Assembly (NCBI RefSeq): GCF_029212575.1
Contig: NZ_JARGPK010000019.1
Coordinates: 1 to 64,000 of the forward strand
DNA length: 64,000 nt
Direction: 5' to 3'
DNA from: Antarcticimicrobium sp.
GTDB lineage: Bacteria > Pseudomonadota > Alphaproteobacteria > Rhodobacterales > Rhodobacteraceae
The position numbers and the translations under genes were made by a program. Positions 34,667-42,618 of the stretch are shown in pieces; the stretch's first letter is position 1; every line of letters starts with the position of its first letter. Below the pieces are notes generated by a model. The model was not told the origin of the DNA and did not search any database. It saw nothing but the letters and a program-made list of their open reading frames with translations.

Positions 34667-35596
34667 TCAGATCTGGTTTGCGGGAACGGCGGAGGCGCCG
34701 CCATGGTCTTTTGCCCAGGTGGCGTTGCCCTTGATACCGCCAAGCGGGAAGAAATGCACGTTGGTGATGTTGAAATCCGGATTGGCGGCCTTGTGGGCGG
34801 CCAGTTCTGCCAGCACCTCGGTGGGTTCATAGGGCAGCAGCAGCTTGGTCACATCCATCGCCCGTTTCTGCAGCACCTTGAGCGACGGGCCGACACCGCA
34901 GGCGATCGCGAACTTGATCAGCGTCTGCAGCTTGGCTGGTCCGGCGATCCCGATATGGATCGGCAGGTCGATGCCCGCCGCCTTCAGCCCGTCGGCCCAG
35001 GCGATTATCGGCTTGGCGTCGAACGCGAACTGGGTGGCCAGCGCCATCTGCGCATCGCTGCGCTCGCTGAATTTCTGTTTCCATTGAAGCGCTTCCAGGA
35101 CATTCCTGTCACCGCCATCGGGGTCGATATCGCGGTTGCCCTCCGGATGGCCGGCGACATGCAGCCGTTTGAAGCCCGCCTTGTCAAAGAGGCCGGTTTC
35201 CATCAGTTGCATGGAGTTTTCGAAATCGCCCTGTGGCGACGAGACTCCGCCGGCCAGCAACAGCGCCTGATCGACTCCGGCCTCGCCCTGATACATGGCG
35301 ATCCAGTTCTCCAGCGTCACCTTGTCCTTGATGATCCGGGCCGGGAAATGCGGCATCACCGCGAACCCGTCGCGCGCCAGCCGGGCGGCAGTGCGCACCA
35401 TGTCCTCTACGGCCGTGCCGTCGATATGGGCGATATAGACGCGGGTGCCCTCGGGCAGCAGGTCGCGGAAATCATCGACCTTCTCGGCGGTGCGCGGCAT
35501 CACCTCGATCGAGTAATTCTCCAGCAGCGCCTCGACCTGGCGGTTCACCGGCGCCGGGGCGGTCGCGTCGCGTCTTTTGAAGTTCAACAATGCCAT
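34667..35596 (-). CDS. Methylenetetrahydrofolate reductase-like protein
   Basis: This 309-residue protein is a MetF-fold relative. It has YIAHIDGTAVEDMV in place of the usual N-terminal strand, then VMPHFPARIIKDKVTLENWI and LLAGGVSSPQGDF. MetF reduces methylene-THF to methyl-THF, the substrate of the next enzyme, so the two plausibly act in sequence. The start at 35596 has GGGAGG at 7 bases. The open frame extends far upstream, through a neighbour and Ppx antisense sequence, and is not real there. Confidence 0.85.
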   Translation of the reverse strand: MALLNFKRRDATAPAPVNRQVEALLENYSIEVMPRTAEKVDDFRDLLPEGTRVYIAHIDGTAVEDMVRTAARLARDGFAVMPHFPARIIKDKVTLENWIAMYQGEAGVDQALLLAGGVSSPQGDFENSMQLMETGLFDKAGFKRLHVAGHPEGNRDIDPDGGDRNVLEALQWKQKFSERSDAQMALATQFAFDAKPIIAWADGLKAAGIDLPIHIGIAGPAKLQTLIKFAIACGVGPSLKVLQKRAMDVTKLLLPYEPTEVLAELAAHKAANPDFNITNVHFFPLGGIKGNATWAKDHGGASAVPANQI

Positions 35597-35622
35597 TGCG
35601 GCCTCCCAGAGTGAAGCAGGGC

Positions 35623-35919
35623 TCATGCCCAGCCGTCGTTGGCGATCAGGGCCTTGATGCGGTCCTGATCGTATTCCGTTTCGAGACGCGCCGCCTCGGC
35701 CTCGGCCACCTCGGCCGGGTCGCCCTCGACGGGATAGGGGGCCGCCTTGCGCCATTCGGCAAGGTAGGCGTCGGTTCCCGCCGCGCCGGTCTTCATGGCG
35801 GCACGGTCGATGGCCTGTTCGAACCGCTCGGCCAGCGGGCGCTTGGCGCCGCGGCGCCCCTTGCCCACGATGACCTGGGCCGGGATGTCGCGCCAGTAAA
35901 CAACAGTGACGTCCGGCAT
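35623..35919 (-). CDS. Small 'virulence factor' (PF13769-type) protein
   Basis: This 98-residue protein starts MPDVTVVYWRDIPAQVIVGK and is followed by basic (GRRGAKRPLAERFEQAIDRA) and acidic segments. It matches the small conserved family labelled 'virulence factor', whose function is not established. It recurs next to MetF-like and methyl-THF methyltransferase genes in related bacteria, and here is 26 bases upstream of MetF-like in the same run. A role in methyl-folate/corrinoid methionine synthesis is inference from context. Confidence 0.8.
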   Translation of the reverse strand: MPDVTVVYWRDIPAQVIVGKGRRGAKRPLAERFEQAIDRAAMKTGAAGTDAYLAEWRKAAPYPVEGDPAEVAEAEAARLETEYDQDRIKALIANDGWA

Positions 35920-35981
35920 GGTTCTGATTCCCCGTCTTCTCTTCGCTCTCTCTACGGCAGGAGTGCCGCGCGCCGTCGCCG

Positions 35982-35996
35982 GTTTTCGACGAAAAC
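35982..35996. other. Inverted repeat in the divergent virulence-factor / ppx region
   Basis: GTTTTC and GAAAAC flank GAC in the 235-base divergent region 35920-36154. A second stem, CCTTGC-N5-GCAAGG, lies near 36093-36109. I looked for a SAM or cobalamin riboswitch ahead of the methyl-folate genes and did not recognise one. Confidence 0.25.
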
Positions 35997-36154
35997 GACG
36001 CCTTACGCGACCAATGCCTAGGCAATCGGGCCGGCGCTGGCCAGTCCGCAGGCCCCCCATTCTTCTCATCTTCAATATGAGCGGGATGATCCCTTGCGCG
36101 GCGCAAGGCAAAGACATAGCTTGAACATAACTCGAACTCGGAGGGCGTGTTGTC

Positions 36155-37267
36155 ATGGCGCCCAAGCGTCCCAAAGGTGCGGGCGCGTTCCCGATACCGG
36201 TCGAAAGCCCTGCGCCGTCCCGGCCCGATCCAGATGCGCTTTATGCGGCGCTGGATCTGGGTACCAACAGTTGCCGCATGCTCATTGCCCAGCCAAAGGG
36301 CAGCGGGTTCCATGTGGTGGACAGCTTCTCGAAATCCGTGCAACTCGGCTCCGGGCTGGAGCGGACCGGGCGGTTGTCGCGCGCCTCGATGGGGCGCACA
36401 ATCCAGGCGCTGCGGATCTGCCAGCAGAAGCTCAAGCGCAACAAGGTTCGTCACATGCGGCTGGTCGCGACCGAGGCCTGCCGCCGCGCCGCCAATGCGC
36501 GCGAATTCATCCGCCAGGTCAAGCGCGAGACCGGGCTGACGCTGGAAATCATCCAGCCCGAGGAGGAGGCGCGGCTGGCGGTGATTTCCTGCGCGCCGCT
36601 GGTCTCGACCAAGACCGACCAGTTGCTGGTGGTCGATATCGGCGGCGGCTCGACCGAGCTGGTTTGGATCGACATTTCCTCGGTGCCGCGCCGCGACCGG
36701 CCGCGCGCGATCATGCGGCTGCACGCCGGGTTCCATCCGCCCGAGAGCCCGTTTCCCGCCGCCAAGGTGGTGGACTGGATCTCGGTGCCGCTGGGCGTGG
36801 CGACGCTGCGCGACCAGTTCTATGACGTCGAGGACGATTCCGCGCGCTTTGCCCTGATGAGCTGGTTTTTTGAGGAAAACCTCGCTGAATTCGCCCCCTA
36901 TCAGGACGAACAGGCGCGCCAGGGGTTCCAGATCGTTGGCACCTCGGGCACCGTGACCACGGTCGCGGCCAGCCATCTGGGGCTGAAACGCTATGACCGG
37001 ACCAAGGTGGACGGGTTGCGCATGACCAGCGATCAGATCGACAAGGTGATCCGTGGCTATCTCGATCTCGGGCCCGTCGGCCGCCGTCGCGATCCGCGCA
37101 TCGGTGAGGACCGGCAGGCGCTGATCATGTCGGGTGCCGCGATTCTCCAGGCGTTGTTGCGCTGCTGGCCGACCGACCGGCTGTCGGTGGCGGACCGGGG
37201 ATTGCGCGAGGGGTTGCTCTACGCCCAGATGAGCGCCGATGGCGTGCTGGAGGATGGCCCGTTCTGA
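36155..37267 (+). CDS. Ppx/GppA family exopolyphosphatase
   Basis: This ASKHA-fold phosphatase (370 residues) hydrolyses polyphosphate or pppGpp. Characteristic segments are LDLGTNSCRMLIAQP (near residue 33), EEEARLAVISC with the catalytic glutamate, VVDIGGGSTELV and IVGTSGTVTTVAA. It is a short Ppx without the C-terminal HD domain of E. coli Ppx. The start has GGAGGG at 7 bases. It is the first of three genes read together with the YdhR-like and rlmE genes. Confidence 0.92.
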   Translation: MAPKRPKGAGAFPIPVESPAPSRPDPDALYAALDLGTNSCRMLIAQPKGSGFHVVDSFSKSVQLGSGLERTGRLSRASMGRTIQALRICQQKLKRNKVRHMRLVATEACRRAANAREFIRQVKRETGLTLEIIQPEEEARLAVISCAPLVSTKTDQLLVVDIGGGSTELVWIDISSVPRRDRPRAIMRLHAGFHPPESPFPAAKVVDWISVPLGVATLRDQFYDVEDDSARFALMSWFFEENLAEFAPYQDEQARQGFQIVGTSGTVTTVAASHLGLKRYDRTKVDGLRMTSDQIDKVIRGYLDLGPVGRRRDPRIGEDRQALIMSGAAILQALLRCWPTDRLSVADRGLREGLLYAQMSADGVLEDGPF

Positions 37268-37328
37268 CCCGGGCGGGCGGCGCAGTGTACGAAACCGGGC
37301 CGAAACCGTTCGATCAGGGGGAGCCGTC

Positions 37329-37676
37329 ATGATCATCGCCATCGTCAAGATCCCGCTGCCCGGCCCGAAACGGCCCGGCGCCGAGGTCATCCGCCAATCG
37401 CTGGAATCGACCAGGATCTTCCACGAGGTCAAGGGGTTGCGGCGCAAGTATTACCTGAACGGCGAGGCGGGCGGCGGCGGCATCTACGAATTCGCCAGCC
37501 GCGCCGACGCCGAGGCCTGGTTCAACGCCGGTTGGGCCGACTGGATGGAGGGCCGTTTTGGCGTGCGCCCGACGCTGGAACTGTACGAAAATCCGGTCGT
37601 TCTGGACAATGTGGCGGGAGAGGCACGCGTCAACGGCGCCCCGGTCCCGCCGCCATGGGGCGAGGGGGCCTCCTAG
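37329..37676 (+). CDS. YdhR-like monooxygenase-fold protein
   Basis: This small protein (115 residues) begins [20 protein letters not shown] and contains [21 protein letters not shown] and [11 protein letters not shown]. These match the ferredoxin-like dimeric alpha/beta-barrel of the YdhR family. YdhR is annotated as a putative monooxygenase, but its reaction is unknown. It follows ppx and precedes rlmE by 59 bases. The longer frame from 37239 was rejected because it overlaps ppx and lacks family similarity. Confidence 0.8.
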   Translation: MIIAIVKIPLPGPKRPGAEVIRQSLESTRIFHEVKGLRRKYYLNGEAGGGGIYEFASRADAEAWFNAGWADWMEGRFGVRPTLELYENPVVLDNVAGEARVNGAPVPPPWGEGAS

Positions 37677-37735
37677 CCGCCCTTGCCCGACCCGGCGAGA
37701 CCCGGTATCGGACCCCGATTGCGAGGAACAGGATC

Positions 37736-38452
37736 ATGGCCAAGAAACCCACCGGGCGAAACACATCGGGACGCGGACAGCGGGACCTGACGGTCAAGGT
37801 GAAAACCGCGCGCGGGCGCACGCTGTCCTCGACCCGTTGGCTGCAGCGGCAGCTCAACGATCCCTACGTCAAGCGCGCCCAGGCCGAGGGCTTTCGTGGG
37901 CGTGCCGCCTTCAAGATCCTGGAGCTTGATGAAAAGTACCGCTTTCTCGTGCCCGGCGCGCGGGTGGTCGATCTGGGCTGCGCCCCCGGCGGCTGGATCC
38001 AGGTCGCGGTGCCGCGCATCAATGCCCTGGGCGAGAAATCGGGCAAGGCGGTGGGCCGGATCGTCGGCATCGACCTGCAGGAGGTCGAACCGATCGCCGG
38101 GGCCGAGATCCACCAGCTCGATTTCATGGCCGATGACGCCGACGAGCAGGTCAAGGAATGGCTCGGCGGCAAGGCCGACGTGGTGATGTCGGACATGGCG
38201 GCCTCCAGTTCCGGTCACAAGCAGACCGACCACCTGCGCATCATCGCGCTGTGCGAGGCGGCGGCCTATTTCGCCTTTGACGTGCTGGAAGAGGGTGGCA
38301 CCTTTGTCGCCAAGGTGCTTGCCGGCGGCGCCGAGGGCGACCTGCAGAAGCTGCTGAAGCAGAAATTCGCCAAGGTGGCGAATGTGAAACCGCCGGCGTC
38401 CCGTTCGGACAGTTCCGAAAAATTCGTGGTCGCCACCGGCTTTCGCAGCTGA
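37736..38452 (+). CDS. rlmE: 23S rRNA 2'-O-methyltransferase RlmE (FtsJ)
   Basis: This enzyme methylates a uridine 2'-hydroxyl in the 23S rRNA A loop. The SAM site [16 protein letters not shown] is near residues 80-95. The K-D-K-E catalytic set fits [37 protein letters not shown] and SSEKFVV. It has 238 residues with a basic N-terminal tail (about 30 residues) before the core. Confidence 0.95.
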   Translation: MAKKPTGRNTSGRGQRDLTVKVKTARGRTLSSTRWLQRQLNDPYVKRAQAEGFRGRAAFKILELDEKYRFLVPGARVVDLGCAPGGWIQVAVPRINALGEKSGKAVGRIVGIDLQEVEPIAGAEIHQLDFMADDADEQVKEWLGGKADVVMSDMAASSSGHKQTDHLRIIALCEAAAYFAFDVLEEGGTFVAKVLAGGAEGDLQKLLKQKFAKVANVKPPASRSDSSEKFVVATGFRS

Positions 38453-38641
38453 TCAGTTGTGCCGTGTCACCTGCGGTGGCGCGGTCCAGGAGCGCGCGGC
38501 AATCGCCATGAATTGATGGGGGTCTGCCAGCGGCCGTTTCGTCCGCCGCTCCAGGCGCAGCGCGGTATATTCGGCGCGCGCCTGCTGGTGGATCAGCGCG
38601 AACAGGCGGGTGTGGCGGCTGGTGGTGTCTTCGGCGGTCAT
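38453..38641 (-). CDS. Small hypothetical protein (62 aa)
   Basis: This short ORF starts at an ATG with GGAG at 7 bases and encodes a helical, Arg-rich protein (MTAEDTTSRHTRLFALIHQQ at the N-terminus). It has no recognisable domain. It occupies an otherwise empty gap after rlmE and is about 80 bases from yihY. I could not find a match to a named family. Confidence 0.45.
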   Translation of the reverse strand: MTAEDTTSRHTRLFALIHQQARAEYTALRLERRTKRPLADPHQFMAIAARSWTAPPQVTRHN

Positions 38642-38724
38642 GGCGTGCTCCGGTGCAATCACCGGGCCAACCTGCCCCGCAATCGGGCCGCCAATGGGGC
38701 CGGAACAAGACATTGTCCGGGAAT

Positions 38725-39591
38725 TCACCGGGCGACCGGCGCGCCCTTTTGCCTGGCGTCGATCAGCGCGCCGTTGAATTCGGCCCCCAGGATCAGGATC
38801 GCGGCATTGAGGTAAAGAAAGATCAGCGCCGACATCGCCCCGGCAAGGCCCGCGTAGGTGGCCGAATAGGCGGCAAAACGCGCAATATAGACCGAGAATC
38901 CCCAGCCCGCCAGCGCCCCGAGCGCCAGCGTCAGCACGATCCCCGGCAGGATCTGGCCCAGCCCGTGGCGCCGCCCGGGCAACAGCACATGAACCGCAAC
39001 TACCCCCAGGACCGGCGCCGCGGCGACGAAGATCCAGCTCACCCCGACACCGGTGAACCAGGATGTCACCTCGCCCGGCACCGCGTCGCGCAGCATGTTC
39101 GAATAAATCGGCCAGACCACGTCGACCGCGATCCCGGCCAGCGCCAGTACTGCGCCCGCGATGACCAGCCCCAGGCACAGCAGCCGACGTTGCCAATAGG
39201 GGCGCGGATCGGTGTCGTGATAGGCCCGCGCCATCGCCACCCGGACCGCATCCACCCCGTTGGACGCGAAATAGAGCGCCAACACCCCGCCCAGCGTCAT
39301 CAGCCGCGAATCGGAGGCGGCCAACACCGCGCGCAGCTCGCGCTCGATCGGGGCGGCGACCTGGTGCGGCCAGGACCCCAGCAGCAGCGTGTACAGGTCG
39401 TCCACCGGCACGTCGCGCGACAGGAACCCGGCCAGCGCTACCACAAAGAGGACGAAGGGAAACAGCGCCATCATCAGCGACATCGCCACATGGCTGCTCA
39501 TCACCCAGCCGCCCTTGTCGCCGAATCGTCCCAGCGCGCGGAGGAACGCGCGCAGGCCGAGCGCCAGGGGGTTTTGTCTCTCGCGTGTCAT
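38725..39591 (-). CDS. YihY/BrkB-family inner-membrane protein
   Basis: This 288-residue protein has six hydrophobic segments and the family motifs: SLMMALFPFVLFVVALAGFL near residue 40, GGVLALYFASNGVDAVRVAM and ALIFLYLNAAILILGAEFN near the C-terminus. It was once called ribonuclease BN by mistake; its function is unknown. Confidence 0.9.
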   Translation of the reverse strand: MTRERQNPLALGLRAFLRALGRFGDKGGWVMSSHVAMSLMMALFPFVLFVVALAGFLSRDVPVDDLYTLLLGSWPHQVAAPIERELRAVLAASDSRLMTLGGVLALYFASNGVDAVRVAMARAYHDTDPRPYWQRRLLCLGLVIAGAVLALAGIAVDVVWPIYSNMLRDAVPGEVTSWFTGVGVSWIFVAAAPVLGVVAVHVLLPGRRHGLGQILPGIVLTLALGALAGWGFSVYIARFAAYSATYAGLAGAMSALIFLYLNAAILILGAEFNGALIDARQKGAPVAR

Positions 39592-39725
39592 GGCGCCATC
39601 CTAACCTTGGCCGGTGCCCCGTTCCAGTGCGTGCCAATCTGCGCGATTGCTTTTGACCGGTATCGGCGGCACCCTTTCGCAGACCGATGCGCCGGGGGCC
39701 CCGGCACGGACCAAGGAGACCAGGA

Positions 39726-39959
39726 ATGAGCGATTTCGACGATTTCACCGCCAAGCTGAAACAGACCCGGGACGAGTTGAAGCTGCAGATGCACCTGGCC
39801 AGCAAGGAGGCCGAGGAGGAATGGGAGGATCTGGTCAAGGATTGGGACAAATTCGTCCACAAGACCCAGCTCGACAAATCCGCGGAAGAGGTGGGCGAGG
39901 CCGCCAAGGACCTGGGGATGCGGATCAAGACGGCCTTCGACCGGCTGCGAAAATCCTGA
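39726..39959 (+). CDS. Small conserved hypothetical helical protein (77 aa)
   Basis: This 77-residue acidic/basic protein is predicted to be almost entirely helical, with heptad-like repeats (KLKQTRDELKLQMHLASKEA). Similar small proteins occur in Rhodobacteraceae without known function. The start at 39726 has GGAG about 8-9 bases upstream. It lies between divergent yihY and cls. Confidence 0.6.
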   Translation: MSDFDDFTAKLKQTRDELKLQMHLASKEAEEEWEDLVKDWDKFVHKTQLDKSAEEVGEAAKDLGMRIKTAFDRLRKS

Positions 39960-40030
39960 TCCCGGCCCCGCATGCGGGATGATCGGCACAGCCGCCCGGC
40001 GGCACGGCCCGACAGGCGGGCGCCGGCCTG

Positions 40031-41443
40031 ATGTGGGTTGTTCTCGGCAGTCTCGGGATCGCGGCGCTTTATGCCGCCTCGGTCCTTTTTGCCTTTCGCG
40101 CCGCCGCCACCGCGCGGACGCCGCAGGGGGCGGTCGGCTGGGTGGTGTTCCTGCTCGCCCTGCCCTTTGTCGCGGTGCCAGCCTACTTGTTTCTCGGGCA
40201 TCACCGGCTGCACGGCTATCTGGTCTCGCGGCGCGAGGCGCGGCAGGCGGTCGAGGCAATCCGGGATTTTGCGGCCAGCAACGCGCCGGACCCCGCCCGG
40301 ACGCGGGTCAACCTTGCCCCGTTCGAGCATTGCGCCAACATGCCGGCAGTCCGGGGCAACGGGGCCGAGTTGCTGATCGATGGTGCGGCGGCCTTTGACA
40401 CCATGTTCGCCGCCATCGACGCGGCGCAAGACTATGTGCTGGTGCAGTTCTACATCATCCGCAACGATCGCCTCGGGCGCGCCTTTCAGGACCGGCTGAT
40501 CGCGGCGGCGGCGCGCGGAGTGCGGGTGCGGGTGATGACCGACGCGCTGGGAAGTTTCGGCCTGCCCGGGCGCTATTTCGCCCGGCTGCGCGCCGCCGGA
40601 GTCGAGGTCGCGCGACCCAAGCGGCCGCGCGCGCCCGCCTTCCGGTTCCAGGTCAATTACCGCAACCACCGCAAGAGCCTGATCGTGGATGGCGAAACCG
40701 GCTTTACCGGCGGGCTGAACGTGGGCGACGAATACCTCGGGCGCAGCAAGGCCTATGGGCGCTGGCGCGACACCCATCTGCGGCTGCGCGGGCCGGTGGT
40801 GTCGCAGTTGCAGCTGATCTTTCTCGAGGACTGGCACTGGATCACCGGCGCTGCGCCGCTGGCGGATCTCAACTGGACCGCGCCGCGCGATCCGGCGGAT
40901 GCCACGGCGCTGATCGTCGCCACCGGCCCGGGCGACGAGACCGAGACCGGAAGCCTGATGTTCTTTTCCGCCATCGCCGCGGCGCGGCAGCGGGTCTGGA
41001 TCGCCTCGCCCTATTTCGTGCCGGACATGGATATCATCACCGCGCTGCGCCACGCCGCGCTGCGCGGGGTCGATGTGCGCCTGCTGGTGCCGGACAGGAC
41101 CGATCACTGGATGCCCTGGCTGGCGGCCTGGGCCTATTTCGACGCGATGACCGAGGCCGGGGTGCGGGTGTTCCGCTATACCGGCGGGTTCATGCACCAG
41201 AAGGCGTTCGTGGTGGACGACACCCTGGCGGCGGTGGGCACCACGAACCTCGACAACCGGTCGTTCCGGCTGAATTTCGAGGCGATGGCGCTGTTCTTCG
41301 ATGCCGGTTTCGCCGGGCGCGTCGATGCCATGCTGCGCGCGGATTTCGGCAGTGCCTATGAGCTGAAGGAGGGGATCGCGCAGCAATCGCCGCTGATCCG
41401 CTATGGCGCGCCGGTGGCGCGTCTCTTCTCGCCCTTGCTTTGA
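40031..41443 (+). CDS. cls: Cardiolipin synthase
   Basis: This enzyme of the phospholipase D superfamily joins two phosphatidylglycerol molecules in the inner membrane. It has 470 residues, two N-terminal hydrophobic segments (about 1-20 and 35-57), and two HKD motifs: NHRKSLIVDGETGFTGG near residue 215 and HQKAFVVDDTLAAVGTTNLD near 390. The start at 40031 lies just after a GC-rich stretch without a strong ribosome-binding site. Confidence 0.92.
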   Translation: MWVVLGSLGIAALYAASVLFAFRAAATARTPQGAVGWVVFLLALPFVAVPAYLFLGHHRLHGYLVSRREARQAVEAIRDFAASNAPDPARTRVNLAPFEHCANMPAVRGNGAELLIDGAAAFDTMFAAIDAAQDYVLVQFYIIRNDRLGRAFQDRLIAAAARGVRVRVMTDALGSFGLPGRYFARLRAAGVEVARPKRPRAPAFRFQVNYRNHRKSLIVDGETGFTGGLNVGDEYLGRSKAYGRWRDTHLRLRGPVVSQLQLIFLEDWHWITGAAPLADLNWTAPRDPADATALIVATGPGDETETGSLMFFSAIAAARQRVWIASPYFVPDMDIITALRHAALRGVDVRLLVPDRTDHWMPWLAAWAYFDAMTEAGVRVFRYTGGFMHQKAFVVDDTLAAVGTTNLDNRSFRLNFEAMALFFDAGFAGRVDAMLRADFGSAYELKEGIAQQSPLIRYGAPVARLFSPLL

Positions 41444-41500
41444 GGTGTGCCGTTCAGGTAATTGTTTCAATGCATTAAAATGGCAGAGTTCAAGTTGTGC

Positions 41501-41836
41501 TTAATCCTGCGCTGCGCTCATGCATTGGTCGAAGTATTGCTGGTAAAGCGCCGCCCGTTTTTCATTGCGCTCGGCTTTGAGGCGTTCCCGGGCGGCGGCC
41601 CCGGCAAAGGGCGGTGCGGCGGGCGCGGCCGGGCCGCTGCTGCGCGACACCCCCAGCGCGACCGATCCGCCCAACCGAACCGTGACATTGCCCACCTCGG
41701 CCGTCAGGCCGCCCGGACTGAACCCGCTGAGACGCTCGGCCCGGGCGCGGCAGGTATCCTCCGGCGCATCGGCGCGGGCCGGTGCGATCAGGAGCAGTCC
41801 GAGCACGGCGGCAAGGGGCAAGCGATGACGCATCAT
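41501..41836 (-). CDS. Small exported hypothetical protein (111 aa)
   Basis: This ORF has a signal peptide (MRHRLPLAAVLGLLLIAPARA) followed by a soluble part with two cysteines (DTCRARAERLSG and FDQCMSAAQD) and an Arg/Glu-rich helix. No family is recognised. Two adjacent ATG codons (41836 and 41833) could be the start. It is convergent with cls and its upstream region overlaps the attE-like promoter area. Confidence 0.6.
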   Translation of the reverse strand: MMRHRLPLAAVLGLLLIAPARADAPEDTCRARAERLSGFSPGGLTAEVGNVTVRLGGSVALGVSRSSGPAAPAAPPFAGAAARERLKAERNEKRAALYQQYFDQCMSAAQD

Positions 41837-41970
41837 GCCGACCAGATCACCCGGTTGCATGCCACACGTCAATCCGCGCGTCGGGCAGCACGCGGCATTC
41901 CGCCCAAGGGGGTGGACAGCGCGCCCGCGAAGCCCAATTGATGGCGCACCCGCGCAAGACGAGGCCGCCG

Positions 41971-42618
41971 ATGCTGCTGACCATCGAGGACGTGAAAAAG
42001 ACCTATCCCGGCGCGCGCCCGGTGTTGCAGGGGGTATCGCTGACGCTGGACGCGGGCCAGACGCTGGCGCTGACCGGGGAAAGCGGCAGCGGCAAGAGCA
42101 CGCTGTTGCACCTGGCCGGGGCGCTGGACAGTTTCGACGCGGGCGAGATCCGGCTCGCGGGCACCGCGCTGTCGGGCCTCGACGACACAGGGCGCGCGGC
42201 GTTGCGGCGCGACCGGGTGGCGCTGGTGTTCCAGCAGTTCAACCTGATCCCCTCACTGACCGTCGGGCAGAACCTGGGGTTTCATGCCCGGCTGGCGGGG
42301 CGCCAGGATCCCGTCTGGATCGAGGAGTTGACCGAACGGCTCGGGCTGGCGGAACTGGTCGCGCGCTATCCCGAGCAGCTTTCCGGCGGCCAGCAACAGC
42401 GGGTGGCCATCGGCCGGGCGCTGGCGGCGCGCCCGGCCCTGCTGCTGGCGGATGAGCCCACCGGCAACCTCGACGAGACCGCCAGCACCGCGGTGATGGA
42501 GCTGATGCTGGATCTGGTGCGCGCCAGCGGCACGGCGCTGTTTCTCGTCACCCATTCCGACCGCATCGCCGCGCGGCTGGATGCCCGCGCGCATCTGAGC
42601 GGCGGGTGCATCGCATGA
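41971..42618 (+). CDS. ABC transporter ATPase, AttE/LolD-like
   Basis: This MacB/LolD-type ATPase (215 residues) has Walker A GESGSGKST (about 36-44), signature LSGGQQQRVAIGRAL and Walker B LLLADEPTGNLD. It pairs with the FtsX-type permease gene that overlaps its stop. With the lipocalin-like protein that follows, the order matches the AttE-F-G-H system described in Vibrio and others. The start at 41971 has GAGG at 6 bases; an ATG at 41941 would add ten residues. Confidence 0.88.
   Translation: MLLTIEDVKKTYPGARPVLQGVSLTLDAGQTLALTGESGSGKSTLLHLAGALDSFDAGEIRLAGTALSGLDDTGRAALRRDRVALVFQQFNLIPSLTVGQNLGFHARLAGRQDPVWIEELTERLGLAELVARYPEQLSGGQQQRVAIGRALAARPALLLADEPTGNLDETASTAVMELMLDLVRASGTALFLVTHSDRIAARLDARAHLSGGCIA

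Noticed and set aside
35920-36154. SAM or cobalamin riboswitch ahead of the methyl-folate genes
   Set aside because: Hairpins are present, but I could not match the core motifs of either class.
34667-37447. 926-codon minus-strand ORF
   Set aside because: Only the part up to 35596 matches MetF; the rest runs through the small gene and antisense to ppx.
38453-41470. 1005-codon minus-strand ORF
   Set aside because: It covers yihY out of frame and cls antisense. Only its last 62 codons, with their own ribosome-binding site, seem plausible.
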